From: an uncultured Pirellulaceae bacterium
GTDB lineage: Bacteria > Planctomycetota > Planctomycetia > Pirellulales > Pirellulaceae
Length of the DNA: 46,699 bases
Assembly (NCBI GenBank): GCA_937981585.1
Contig: CALJOA010000055.1
Coordinates: forward strand, 1 to 46,699
Direction: 5' to 3'
Both the position numbers and the translations under genes were made by a program. A model generated the notes under the pieces. The model saw only the letters and a program-made list of their open reading frames with translations. It was not told the DNA's origin and did not search any database. Position 1 is the first letter of the stretch, and each line of letters opens with the position of its first letter. Positions 35,001-43,397 of the stretch are shown in pieces.

Positions 35001-36791
35001 ATGTTTGTGACAACAAGAATTCGATTGCTTTTTTGCTTTTTCATGCTGCTTTCGACAAGTATCGCTGGAGCTTGTTCTGCCCAACAACCCAACATCATCC
35101 TGATCAACTTTGATGATGCCGACAGCGAGATGTTCGAGCTGGACTACTCGGATCAACTCTACCCCAACATCATGAGTGTTGCGAAGTCGGGAATCAGTTT
35201 CAACAACCTGCACGTCACCACTCCCTTTTGCGGGCCATCGCGAGCCTGCCTTTACCGAGCACAGTACGCCCACAATTCCGGAATCCGAATCAACGACCCT
35301 TCCGCTCGCACATCAAACAACTTTGATGGAGGAATGGAGTTCTACGATCTGCAAGGTTACTTTTTCAATGACCTCGGTACGTGGATGCAGAACGCCGGTT
35401 ACCGGACGATGATGGTCGGAAAATTCCTTCATCATGGCTTTAAGACAACCATACCGCCTGGGTGGGACGATTTTCATTCGTATCTCGGGGCCCGCTACTG
35501 GCGCACCTGGCGGTACACCAATGAGGACGCACCTGAAGGTCGGTTCGAACAGTTGCCAGCGGGACTTTATCGAACGACCGAAGAAACCAGAGATGTCGTC
35601 CGGACTCTGGAAAATCATGCGGCCAACGGCGGAGACCGCCCATTCTTTCTCAACATCAATACCTTTGGACCGCACGAAGGCGCACCGGGTACTGACATGG
35701 TTGACACTACCAAATTGGACTGGTGGCCGGAGATGAAACAGCCCTATTCGTCGGCGTTCAATGAAGCCGACATCTCTGACAAGCGTGGCTTCTTTCGTGA
35801 CCTCCCCGAACTTTTCCCCGCTAGTTTCCGGTACGCTGAAAATCTGCACCGAGACCGCGCTTTGGCGATGCGCTCATGTGATGACATGGTTGGTGTTGTT
35901 CGCCACACGCTGGCGCGACTAAACATGGACGACAACACTTATATTTTTATCACCTCAGACAATGGTTTTCTGAACGGACACCATCGTGCGTTTGGAAAAG
36001 GAACGCCAGTCAATCGTGCGACTCGAGTCCCATTTTTCATCATGGGACCAGGAGTTCCTGCGGGAAGAACTGCCAATCACCTGATGGCTCATATTGACCT
36101 CGGACCAACAATTCTCGGGCTGGCTGGCCGCGTGCCCCCATCTTTTGTTGACGGTCGCTCTTTTACGCACCTGTTGACGCCGACTGGAATTGACGACCAC
36201 GCGGGGTTCAGAAGTGAAGTCCTGATTGAAAACGTAGCGCAGTACAATGTCTCGGGACGAACGGCAGAATCGGCGTCCAACGCACTGCGAACAGTCGACT
36301 CTATTTACACCGAATGGGCCAACGGGGACAAAGACTTTTACAATCTTGTGGAGGACCCGGAACAGCTTAACAACCGCTACGATGACCTCCATCCGATCAT
36401 TCAGAACTTCTACGCTTCATGGCTAAGGACGCTTAAGAACCCGGACCAGAAATCGAACGCTCGATTCTCTGTTCCGTTTGGACTGGGGAATCAGATTCCA
36501 GCAGGCCAAGGTCTTCGGGGGCTGGCCGAGGACCCACAAGGCGTCGAGCACGTCCGGTTGGCGATTTACGATCTCCAGGCAAAGCGATACTGGAATGGTT
36601 CTCAGTGGCAACCATCGTTTGCGTTGGTCCGCGGCGAGCTCGAAAACCCCGGCGGACAAATTTCATTTTGGAATTACCGGGAGATGCCAGTTGGTGACAA
36701 TGTCGTGACCGGGCAAATGGCGGCATGGGTTTGGTCTTACGACAAGAACTTCGTCCACGCGCCTCCCACGGTAGCGATCTTCAGCAATTAG
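35001..36791 (+). CDS. Secreted sulfatase (arylsulfatase family) with C-terminal Ig-like domain
   Basis: A 596-residue exported enzyme. A signal peptide (LLFCFFMLLSTSIAGACSA) leads into the sulfatase fold: metal ligands in INFDDADSEMF, and the key C-x-P-S-R motif in TPFCGPSRACLYRAQYAHNS, whose Cys (about residue 77) is converted to formylglycine by a maturase. Further metal or substrate motifs are MVGKFLHH, FFLNINTFGPHE and FITSDNGFLNGHHRAFGKG. The last ~90 residues (from GLRGLAEDPQGVEHVRLAIY, then YWNGSQW) form an Ig-like beta domain often seen on surface enzymes. It removes sulfate esters, probably from marine polysaccharides; the exact substrate is not visible. A convergent DUF4105 gene follows. 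Confidence 0.92.
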   Translation: MFVTTRIRLLFCFFMLLSTSIAGACSAQQPNIILINFDDADSEMFELDYSDQLYPNIMSVAKSGISFNNLHVTTPFCGPSRACLYRAQYAHNSGIRINDPSARTSNNFDGGMEFYDLQGYFFNDLGTWMQNAGYRTMMVGKFLHHGFKTTIPPGWDDFHSYLGARYWRTWRYTNEDAPEGRFEQLPAGLYRTTEETRDVVRTLENHAANGGDRPFFLNINTFGPHEGAPGTDMVDTTKLDWWPEMKQPYSSAFNEADISDKRGFFRDLPELFPASFRYAENLHRDRALAMRSCDDMVGVVRHTLARLNMDDNTYIFITSDNGFLNGHHRAFGKGTPVNRATRVPFFIMGPGVPAGRTANHLMAHIDLGPTILGLAGRVPPSFVDGRSFTHLLTPTGIDDHAGFRSEVLIENVAQYNVSGRTAESASNALRTVDSIYTEWANGDKDFYNLVEDPEQLNNRYDDLHPIIQNFYASWLRTLKNPDQKSNARFSVPFGLGNQIPAGQGLRGLAEDPQGVEHVRLAIYDLQAKRYWNGSQWQPSFALVRGELENPGGQISFWNYREMPVGDNVVTGQMAAWVWSYDKNFVHAPPTVAIFSN

Positions 36792-36888
36792 GACGCATGC
36801 AACGCTCTGCAACTATCCTTAGAGGACTTTGCGGTTAGGCGAATCGACGCGCGGTGAGATTGGTAAACTCCACCCTCGTCACAATTGA

Positions 36889-38040
36889 TCAATCGGAGGC
36901 TCGAATGAACTTCGAAAAATCACCTTGCCCGGAGTAGGCTTTTACCCGCTGGTCGATCCTGAACTTCTCTCGGGCTTCACCCAGTGGCAACTCCGTATCA
37001 ATGATGCCCAGCCGGTAGGCCAGCCAGTCTGAATAACCCGGAAACACGACGCCCCGCTGCCACGGGCTGATCGGCTGATCAAGCACCTTGTTGGTGTGAT
37101 ACACGATATTGTTTGTGCAATTGCTTGTCACCGTGTGATAAAACTCAGGCGACTGGCGAATGGAATTGGCCCGTTTGAGCATGTCGACAAACATGTCTCT
37201 TGCCTGCCGTTGCGTCGCTCGGACGGGATAAAGTTGCACAACATGCTCCTGGACATCGGAACGCACCGAAAGCACATCCTGTTCGTCTGCGATCACATAA
37301 ATCACTTCGTAGTTGTTGAAGATTCCCCGAATGGGAGAATACATCAGCTCGTCTTTTTCTCGGCGAGTCTCGACTGAGAACGCGAGAAAGTTGGACCGTT
37401 GGGAACCTGGCTCAAACTCAAAACTCAAGAACGTGTGAGCCAACGGTTCGACTTCGGTAAACCGGTCCACACCGAACCAGACCGATTTGAGTTTTGCGAG
37501 ATCGTAAGTGTCGTTGTATCTGCTAGGTCCGCCCTCAGCGACAGGTCCGTAACGAGTCGCGCGAATGTTGTTTACGGTGACAAATTCTGATCTGCCCAGA
37601 TCTTCGGTGTCGCTTGCATCGGAGGGTTCGGTTTCAAACTCAGCAAACGGCAACACTTCCTGCGCTTCTCCCCATTGCCTGTCGTGAGACGGCTGCATTG
37701 TTTTAAAGCCGACCAGACAAGCCACAAAGACAACCCCCAGCGTGATGACCGGGACCCGTCTGTTTCTCCGGGAATTCAAAAACAGTAGTGGAAATCCAAT
37801 TCCGATCAAACCGGCGATTGACTTTGCCAGCCACTGAGGAAAACAGTCGTCCAGACAATACACGAAACCAACGCACCAAAGCCAAACAAGCAGACAGACA
37901 GCAATGACAATCAGAAACACAAGCCAACCCAGCTTCGTCCTGCCGGCAGCCCGACTCTCAGTTTTCGGGGATGTGTTTTCAGAAGATGTATTCAAGCGTT
38001 CATTCGATGGGTTGGGCCAAAACAACGTCGTGAATCTCAT
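36889..38040 (-). CDS. DUF4105-domain membrane protein
   Basis: A 383-residue protein with three N-terminal membrane segments (GWLVFLIVIAVCLLVWLWCV, LAKSIAGLIGIGFPLLFL, VITLGVVFVACLVGF), then a soluble domain. The domain shows the DUF4105 features: VNNIRATRYG, a TYDLAKLKSVWFGV stretch, AHTFLSFEF, and the conserved EFYHTVTSNCTNNIVYH segment, in which the NC-T residues are thought to be active-site-like (a papain/NlpC-like relation has been proposed for such domains; not tested here). The C-terminal half faces the periplasm if the helices run as expected. It converges with the sulfatase gene and heads a single-gene unit. Confidence 0.8.
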   Translation of the reverse strand: MRFTTLFWPNPSNERLNTSSENTSPKTESRAAGRTKLGWLVFLIVIAVCLLVWLWCVGFVYCLDDCFPQWLAKSIAGLIGIGFPLLFLNSRRNRRVPVITLGVVFVACLVGFKTMQPSHDRQWGEAQEVLPFAEFETEPSDASDTEDLGRSEFVTVNNIRATRYGPVAEGGPSRYNDTYDLAKLKSVWFGVDRFTEVEPLAHTFLSFEFEPGSQRSNFLAFSVETRREKDELMYSPIRGIFNNYEVIYVIADEQDVLSVRSDVQEHVVQLYPVRATQRQARDMFVDMLKRANSIRQSPEFYHTVTSNCTNNIVYHTNKVLDQPISPWQRGVVFPGYSDWLAYRLGIIDTELPLGEAREKFRIDQRVKAYSGQGDFSKFIRASD

Positions 38041-38507
38041 GCAGCTATAGGTTGAGGAATTGCTGAAACCATCGAAACCTTCTGCGACACCGCGAGTTCA
38101 ATAACTGCCGACTGAATTAGAGACGGGTCTTTGCACTGGCCGAACCGCAATTCAGCCTTTACTTTGGCCCGTCTCGTTTCTTGATCCAAAACCTCGCACT
38201 CACGGATTCTATCTGATCACCGCGACGCTCCAACGGATTCTCAGGCAGTCCCGCGAACGGATTTCAGCCTCAACACGTGGGAAATTTCAAAGATCTTCCT
38301 AATTCTGACCGCCCTCAGATCAACAAGCCAATACCCAGTTGAGCCGATCTGATCTATGATTTTGGTTCTGCAAACATCGGCTCGTCAAAGCAGCCTTTGT
38401 GGACTTAAAAATTATACTGCATTTCAAGAATCCTTGATAACTCCGTGAGCAATTCCTGTTGGCACGGTTGTTGATCGGGATCGAATGCCTGATTCAGGAA
38501 AAAGACT
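38041..38507. other. Divergent intergenic region between the DUF4105 and uxaE genes
   Basis: 467 bp without a gene. It contains two interlocking perfect inverted pairs, CTGAATT (38112-38118) with AATTCAG (38149-38155) and GAGACGGG (38120-38127) with CCCGTCTC (38168-38175), and, just before uxaE, a partial sigma-54-like box at 38460-38474. Confidence 0.35.
38460..38474 (+). promoter_or_regulatory. Weak sigma-54-like box before uxaE
   Basis: TGGCAC followed after 5 bp by TTGA. The -24 half is perfect, and the -12 half has GA where GC is normal. It ends 33 bp before the GTG start. The mismatch makes it a low-confidence site. Confidence 0.25.
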
Positions 38508-39761
38508 GTGGCACTGATTATTGAAAAATTTTCGTTTGGTGTTGGCGATCGCTTCGCTCACCAAGGTAAAGCTCAACTGGCTGCGATCATGAAAGCCGCC
38601 GAGCAAGGCGTCGAGATAGTACCGGTTTGGAACAAATCCAATCGTGAGCATCAAACCATCGGCTCTGAAATCGCCAGCTGCCGCACCGCGGCAGACGCCG
38701 CCGTCAAAGATCTCGGCTGGAAACATTCCCACTATGTTGACGCGGACCATATCAATCTGAAGATCGTTGACCCGTTTCTGAGCAACAGCGACTTCTACAC
38801 CATCGACGTTGCCGATGCGATTGGCACTCCAGCCGATGCGGCCGAGGTCGACGCGTTCATCGATTCGATCCCCGAACTGATCGGCAGTTTGACGATTCCG
38901 GGAATTGACGGCCCACTTGAAATGACACGTGAGTCAATCGCGGCGACCGCAAATCAGTATTTAAAAGCGGTAAAGTTGGCCGGAGAAATCTATCGTTACA
39001 TCGCCAGCAAAAATGGCGAAGGGACTTTTGTGACCGAAGTTTCAATGGACGAAACCGACAGTCCACAAACTCCGCCAGAGCTATTGGTCATTCTGGCCGC
39101 GCTAGCTCAGGAAAAGATTCCGATTCAGACGATCGCTCCCAAATTTACAGGGCGCTTCAACAAGGGCGTCGACTATGTGGGCGATGTCGCACAGTTTGAA
39201 AAAGAATTCGAAGACGATCTGGCTGTGATTGCTTTCGCTGTCGAAAAGTACGGACTCCCAGAGAACCTCAAGCTCAGCGTCCACTCAGGGAGCGACAAGT
39301 TCTCGATTTACGGTCCGATCCGCCGAGCGTTAGCCAAGACAGGAGCTGGTCTGCACATCAAGACCGCTGGCACGACTTGGCTTGAAGAGTTGATCGGTCT
39401 TGCGGAAGCCGATGGTCCCGGCCTGGAACTCGCCAAAGAGGTCTACGCCAAAGCATTCGAAAACTCGGCCGCACTTTGCGAGCCCTACGCCACCGTAATC
39501 GACATCGACGCCGACCAATTACCATCCCCCGAGGAAGTTAACGGCTGGACTGCATCACAATACGTAAACGCGCTCAGACATGATCCCAATCACCCTGAGT
39601 TCAATTCCTCATTTCGCCAGCTTTTGCATGTCGGCTACAAAATCGCAGCGAAAATGGGTGATCGCTATCTCAATATGCTCGTCCAATGCGAAGAGTCAAT
39701 CAGCCGAAACGTGACTGAAAACCTATTCGAACGACACCTCAAGCCATTGTTTCTCGACTGA
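38508..39761 (+). CDS. uxaE: Tagaturonate epimerase family protein
   Basis: A 417-residue protein of the UxaE family, whose characterised members interconvert tagaturonate and fructuronate in hexuronate use. Recognisable segments are HSHYVDADHINLKIVDPFL, TEVSMDETDSPQTPPELLVI, IAPKFTGRFNKGVDYVGD and LKLSVHSGSDKFSIYGPI; the conserved His, Asp and Glu residues in these would bind the metal and sugar. The start is a GTG at 38508 with AGGA about 8 bp upstream. The pathway partners (uxaC, kdgK) are not in the window. It would be consistent with breakdown of uronate-rich algal polysaccharides, as is the nearby sulfatase. Confidence 0.78.
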   Translation: MALIIEKFSFGVGDRFAHQGKAQLAAIMKAAEQGVEIVPVWNKSNREHQTIGSEIASCRTAADAAVKDLGWKHSHYVDADHINLKIVDPFLSNSDFYTIDVADAIGTPADAAEVDAFIDSIPELIGSLTIPGIDGPLEMTRESIAATANQYLKAVKLAGEIYRYIASKNGEGTFVTEVSMDETDSPQTPPELLVILAALAQEKIPIQTIAPKFTGRFNKGVDYVGDVAQFEKEFEDDLAVIAFAVEKYGLPENLKLSVHSGSDKFSIYGPIRRALAKTGAGLHIKTAGTTWLEELIGLAEADGPGLELAKEVYAKAFENSAALCEPYATVIDIDADQLPSPEEVNGWTASQYVNALRHDPNHPEFNSSFRQLLHVGYKIAAKMGDRYLNMLVQCEESISRNVTENLFERHLKPLFLD

Positions 39762-39920
39762 GACGCCAGGGTCCGCTAACGTCATATTTGGAATATTTGG
39801 TTTTTCTTGGCTTCATCACCCTCCATAAGGGGGAAGTTGCTGGTAGGATACTCAGCGTAGCCAGTTAGCTGGACATTGGATTCACACAGACGCTGCAGAA
39901 CACTTTTTTGGGATTTTATA

Positions 39921-40121
39921 ATGGCTGAAGGTACTATCAAACGACTCACTGATAAAGGATTTGGATTCATCGATGTTGGAACCAACAAGGATCTGTTCTT
40001 CCACTCATCAAACGTAGAAGGCACGTCTTATGACGAGCTACGCGAAGGGCAAAAAGTAACCTTCACAGAAGCTCAAGGTCAGAAAGGCCCATGTGCCGAG
40101 AATGTCCAAGTCGCTCAGTAG
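39921..40121 (+). CDS. Cold-shock domain protein
   Basis: A 66-residue single cold-shock domain. It has RNP1 KGFGFI and RNP2 in the form DLFFHSS, and ends with GPCAENVQVAQ. Such proteins bind single-stranded RNA or DNA and melt RNA structure. The ATG at 39921 (MAEGTIKRLTDKGFGFI) fits the family; an upstream in-frame ATG does not. A strong terminator follows directly, so it is a single-gene unit. Confidence 0.93.
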   Translation: MAEGTIKRLTDKGFGFIDVGTNKDLFFHSSNVEGTSYDELREGQKVTFTEAQGQKGPCAENVQVAQ

Positions 40122-40158
40122 TCTAACCGCTACTAACGATTAATCAGATCGAACGATC

Positions 40159-40192
40159 AAGGCGAGGGATTTGTTTCCCCTCGCCTTTTTTT
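40159..40192 (+). terminator. Rho-independent terminator after the cold-shock gene
   Basis: AAGGCGAGGG and CCCTCGCCTT form a 10-bp stem with a 9-nt loop followed by TTTTT. Confidence 0.9.
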
Positions 40193-40267
40193 GTCTTGGT
40201 AATCTCGAAGATCATTCCCAGCGGCGATAGTTGGACAGCTATGTTAAATAAATTTAGCGGAACGGCG

Positions 40268-40373
40268 CAAGCCGTCCGGCCGAGCTTCTTTCTGGGTGAG
40301 ATAGGTTTCCAGCCTGTCATTTTCCTCGATGCCGCTGACAGGCAAGATGCGTAAGATGCCTGTCTGTCCCACC
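40268..40373. repeat. Dispersed repeat, copy B
   Basis: Close match to 16278-16372, with a 5' block AAGCCGTCCGGCCGAGCTTC and a shared CTCGATGCCGCTGACAGGCA. GCCTGTCA and TGACAGGC give a hairpin. It sits between the cold-shock terminator and the end of fhcB. Confidence 0.75.
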
Positions 40374-40388
40374 TACCGCGAACAAACT

Positions 40389-41654
40389 TTAGAAGTGCTC
40401 TAGCATTGCCCGCAATGCGATCACCGCCGCCGAGTCAGTGGATCCCGAGTCAGTGGATCCCAAACCACTCGGCAACGATACAAGCGGCATTGATACATCG
40501 TCGTTGCGGCAAAACTCTCCCGATTCATCGATGCCATTGACGCCAACGGCTATCGATACTTCGGCAGCCAAGTTTTCGATCGGAGAAAGCAAAACTCTGG
40601 GAATCGACGACAAATACTCCTGAGCCGTTCGACTCAGGCCACCCAACGCCGTACTTAAATCAGCGCCAGTCGCCATCAGTACCGCATCGCATTCCTGGCG
40701 ATTCAAAACCGTTTCACACGAATACTCCAGCCAGTTGGAACGTGGCGAACCTGTTGCATGATTGACCGCCATCGCGTATCCGCTACTCCACGACAACACG
40801 TTTTCGGCACTGATCGCGTTGCTATCGGTTCTCAATTTCATCCCGACGAACCGTGTCGACTGATTGAGGCTCCGAACCAAAGCCGCCAGCGATTCTCCCG
40901 CCAAATCAAATGCGGAGTCTTCCGCAGTCTGACCGTAGAAGACGGCCCCGTACTTGGCGGATACAAGTTGCTCAGCCAGATCGACGCATTGCTCGGAGCA
41001 AGAATCGTGAGCAGAATCGGACGACTCAGATTGAGCTGCAACATTGCCGTCCATTAAACTTGCTCGCACGAAAGCCAAAGCATCCGAAGCTTGATTTGGA
41101 GCAATCTCAAAAAACTGATCGGCATGGGCTACCGTGGAATTCCCGGGCTCGCCAACCAAGATAATTTTGCGTTTGACGTTCCCTCGGTTTAGTCGTTCAA
41201 GCAGCCGAGGATGGGTTTTCGCTGGATCGCAGCACCAAAACAGAATGACGTCACTGCGCTGAGCAATTTCTCCGATACTGGCGGTAACTTTCCCAACCCG
41301 CTGCAACGAAAATAGACTCGAACGTCCGTAGTTGCTGATTGTTGTATCCACCGTAGCACCGATTCGATCGCCGATCTTCCAGGCAATCTGTTGGGCTTGA
41401 GTCGTCAAATGATCTAGACCGCAAACTAGCGGAGCCTTGGCCTGGTTCAGGATACCAACCGCAGCGGCAACTGCGTCATCGAGTTTGGCTGGCTTTCCGG
41501 CCACGTAGTGAGTGAGTTTTGGCGTCGATTCGATTTGGAAAAACTCGGCACCCTTTTCGCATCCGCGCGCATCGATTGAACCGTCACTCCCAACAATGAT
41601 GTCATCGCAGAGCAGGGTGCAGGCGGGGCAAGTTGTTTGATTTTCTTGTTTCAC
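40389..41654 (-). CDS. fhcB: Formylmethanofuran dehydrogenase subunit B-like protein (FhcB)
   Basis: A protein of about 421 residues if started at the GTG at 41654. It opens TTCPACTLLCDDIIVG, the cysteine motif of FwdB/FhcB, followed by GCEKGAEFF, and continues with a molybdopterin-enzyme-like fold (PLVCGLDHLTTQAQQIAWKI, then VILFWCCDPAKTHPRLLERL). In methylotrophs FhcB is part of the formyltransferase/hydrolase complex that turns formyl-tetrahydromethanopterin into formate; planctomycetes carry this C1 pathway. The subunits fhcA, C and D are not in this window. The open frame extends 50 codons further upstream through a palindromic repeat (about 41745-41815), which is probably not coding. 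Confidence 0.8.
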   Translation of the reverse strand: MKQENQTTCPACTLLCDDIIVGSDGSIDARGCEKGAEFFQIESTPKLTHYVAGKPAKLDDAVAAAVGILNQAKAPLVCGLDHLTTQAQQIAWKIGDRIGATVDTTISNYGRSSLFSLQRVGKVTASIGEIAQRSDVILFWCCDPAKTHPRLLERLNRGNVKRKIILVGEPGNSTVAHADQFFEIAPNQASDALAFVRASLMDGNVAAQSESSDSAHDSCSEQCVDLAEQLVSAKYGAVFYGQTAEDSAFDLAGESLAALVRSLNQSTRFVGMKLRTDSNAISAENVLSWSSGYAMAVNHATGSPRSNWLEYSCETVLNRQECDAVLMATGADLSTALGGLSRTAQEYLSSIPRVLLSPIENLAAEVSIAVGVNGIDESGEFCRNDDVSMPLVSLPSGLGSTDSGSTDSAAVIALRAMLEHF

Positions 41655-41927
41655 GATTGGATGAGTATATCTGCACTTATCGAATATCTGGGTCAGAGTA
41701 CTAGTGGTTCCCTGCAGCTCAGTTTTCGGGTCTGATCCGTAGCGGAAGTCGTCAAGACTTTCGAATTTTAACGCCAAGCCCGAAACTCTTGACGAGTTTC
41801 GCAACCTGAAAATTAAGCCACGATGGAATACTAATTGGACAGCGTCACTTTCTTTATCACCTAATGGTAACCCGAAGCGGTAGCGAGGGCGAGGTTAGCG
41901 CCGCTTCGCCCTCGCTAACGCGTCGGG
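41655..41927. other. Intergenic region with two repeats between astD and fhcB
   Basis: 273 bp. It holds a long imperfect hairpin at 41745-41815 and most of the GGTAACCCG-family palindrome at 41862-41937. No gene or promoter is evident. Confidence 0.5.
41745..41815. repeat. Imperfect palindrome upstream of fhcB
   Basis: The arms read GCGGAAGTCGTCAAGACTTT on the left and CGAAACTCTTGACGAGTTTC on the right, pairing at most positions. The core GTCAAGA/TCTTGAC type is seen in planctomycete dispersed repeats. Confidence 0.65.
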
Positions 41928-41937
41928 TTACCAATTA
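41862..41937. repeat. REP palindrome of the GGTAACCCG family, containing the astD stop
   Basis: The left arm starts TAATGGTAACCCGAAGCGG and the right arm ends CGCGTCGGGTTACCAATTA. The astD stop codon (41928-41930) lies in the right arm. Confidence 0.9.
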
Positions 41938-43397
41938 ATCCCCGTCAACAACTTCTCTGGCATTTCCAGCTTACTCGATTCCAATGACGCAACCGGGAAA
42001 GAACAATAGTCGACCGCAAAGTACGCGCTGGGCCGGTGGTTGCCGCTCATCCCCGAACCTCCAAAAGGTAGTTTCCCACTGGCACCCGTTGTCTGTCTGT
42101 TCCAGTTCACGATCCCGGCTCGGATCTGGTGAATGAACTGTTTGTAGCAATCTTCATTGCTACTGAGCAAACCAGCCGACAATCCGTACGCCGTATTGTT
42201 GGCTTCCTTGATCGCAGCGTCGAAATCTTTAACGCGAACGACGTTGAGCAATGGCCCAAACAACTCTTCATCACTGCGATTGGCAACCTCAGTGACATCG
42301 ATCAAGCCAGGTGAAACGAGCGCGTCGCAGTTACGATGAGTTTTGAGCTCAACGATCGACCTACCGCTCTGCTTGATCAAATCGGCTTGGGCCTCGACCA
42401 TCCGCCTGCCCATCGGCTGAGAAATAACGGTTCCCATGAACGGCTGTGGATCGTCGTCGAAAAAACCGAAGCTAACTCCGGACATCATCTCCACCAACGT
42501 CTCAAGAAAACGGTCTGACTGCTTGTTGTCCGGTAAAATCAAACGTCGGGCACAGGTACAACGTTGGCCAGACGTGTAGAACCCTGAGAGAATCGTCAGA
42601 TAGGCAGCCGCCTCGAGATCATCGGCCTCGTGGACAATCAACGGATTGTTCCCGCCCATCTCAAGAGCCAGAATTTTCTGTGGGTAATCCGCTAACGCCT
42701 TGTGGAGCGACTTGCCCGCGCGGCTGGAACCGGTAAAAAACAGACCGTCCAGTTCTGCGTGGCCGGCGATCGCCTCGCCGACCGATCGCGAGCCCTGAAC
42801 AAGATTCAGAACGCCATCTGGGAGTCCGGACTCAGACCACTTCTGAGCCATCCACGCGCCGACGCCCGGGGTCATTTCACTGGGTTTGAAGACCACCGTG
42901 TTTCCAGTAATCAACGCCGGAACGATGTGGCCGTTGGGCAAATGAGCGGGAAAGTTGAACGGGCCCAGCACCGCGCAAACGCCATGAGGCTTGTAGCGTG
43001 TTACCGCTTGCATTGACGACAGCTCAAATGAGGTCGTATCGCGACGCGTCCTAAAAGCGTCGATCGAGAGGTCGACCTTGCCGGCAACAGCGCCGGCTTC
43101 TGTTTTCGTCTCCCATAACGGCTTGCCGGTTTCACGTGCGATCAGGAGCGACAGCTCGTCCGCCGACGATTTAACGTTGTCCCGGAAGGCTTCGGCGATC
43201 GCAATTCGCTCGTCCGAAGTCTTATCCCACCAGGGGCCGAAAGCCTTTCGAGCTGCCGAAAAGGCCTCATCAACTTGAACGTCAGTTGCGGCGTTGCCTT
43301 CCCAAACTACCGATTCATCGACCGGGCAGGTCGACTGAAACGTTTCGCCTTGTCCCTCAACCCACTGACCGGCGATTTGAAGTTTGTTTTGCGCCAT
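41928..43397 (-). CDS. astD: N-succinylglutamate 5-semialdehyde dehydrogenase
   Basis: A 489-residue aldehyde dehydrogenase of the arginine succinyltransferase pathway; it oxidises succinylglutamate semialdehyde to succinylglutamate with NAD. It shows FNFPAHLPNGHIVPALITGN, the glutamate in LEMGGNNPLIV and the catalytic cysteine in GQRCTCARRL, and the end GTGASGKLPFGGSGMSGNHR-like segment. The start is the ATG at 43397, with AAGGAAAA upstream, and it overlaps the astA stop as TGATG. Its last residues and stop are encoded by a dispersed palindrome arm. Confidence 0.93.
   Translation of the reverse strand: MAQNKLQIAGQWVEGQGETFQSTCPVDESVVWEGNAATDVQVDEAFSAARKAFGPWWDKTSDERIAIAEAFRDNVKSSADELSLLIARETGKPLWETKTEAGAVAGKVDLSIDAFRTRRDTTSFELSSMQAVTRYKPHGVCAVLGPFNFPAHLPNGHIVPALITGNTVVFKPSEMTPGVGAWMAQKWSESGLPDGVLNLVQGSRSVGEAIAGHAELDGLFFTGSSRAGKSLHKALADYPQKILALEMGGNNPLIVHEADDLEAAAYLTILSGFYTSGQRCTCARRLILPDNKQSDRFLETLVEMMSGVSFGFFDDDPQPFMGTVISQPMGRRMVEAQADLIKQSGRSIVELKTHRNCDALVSPGLIDVTEVANRSDEELFGPLLNVVRVKDFDAAIKEANNTAYGLSAGLLSSNEDCYKQFIHQIRAGIVNWNRQTTGASGKLPFGGSGMSGNHRPSAYFAVDYCSFPVASLESSKLEMPEKLLTGINW

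Noticed and set aside
41655-41804. 50-codon N-terminal extension of FhcB
   Set aside because: It is translated through an imperfect palindromic repeat and lies before the conserved cysteine motif that begins the family.
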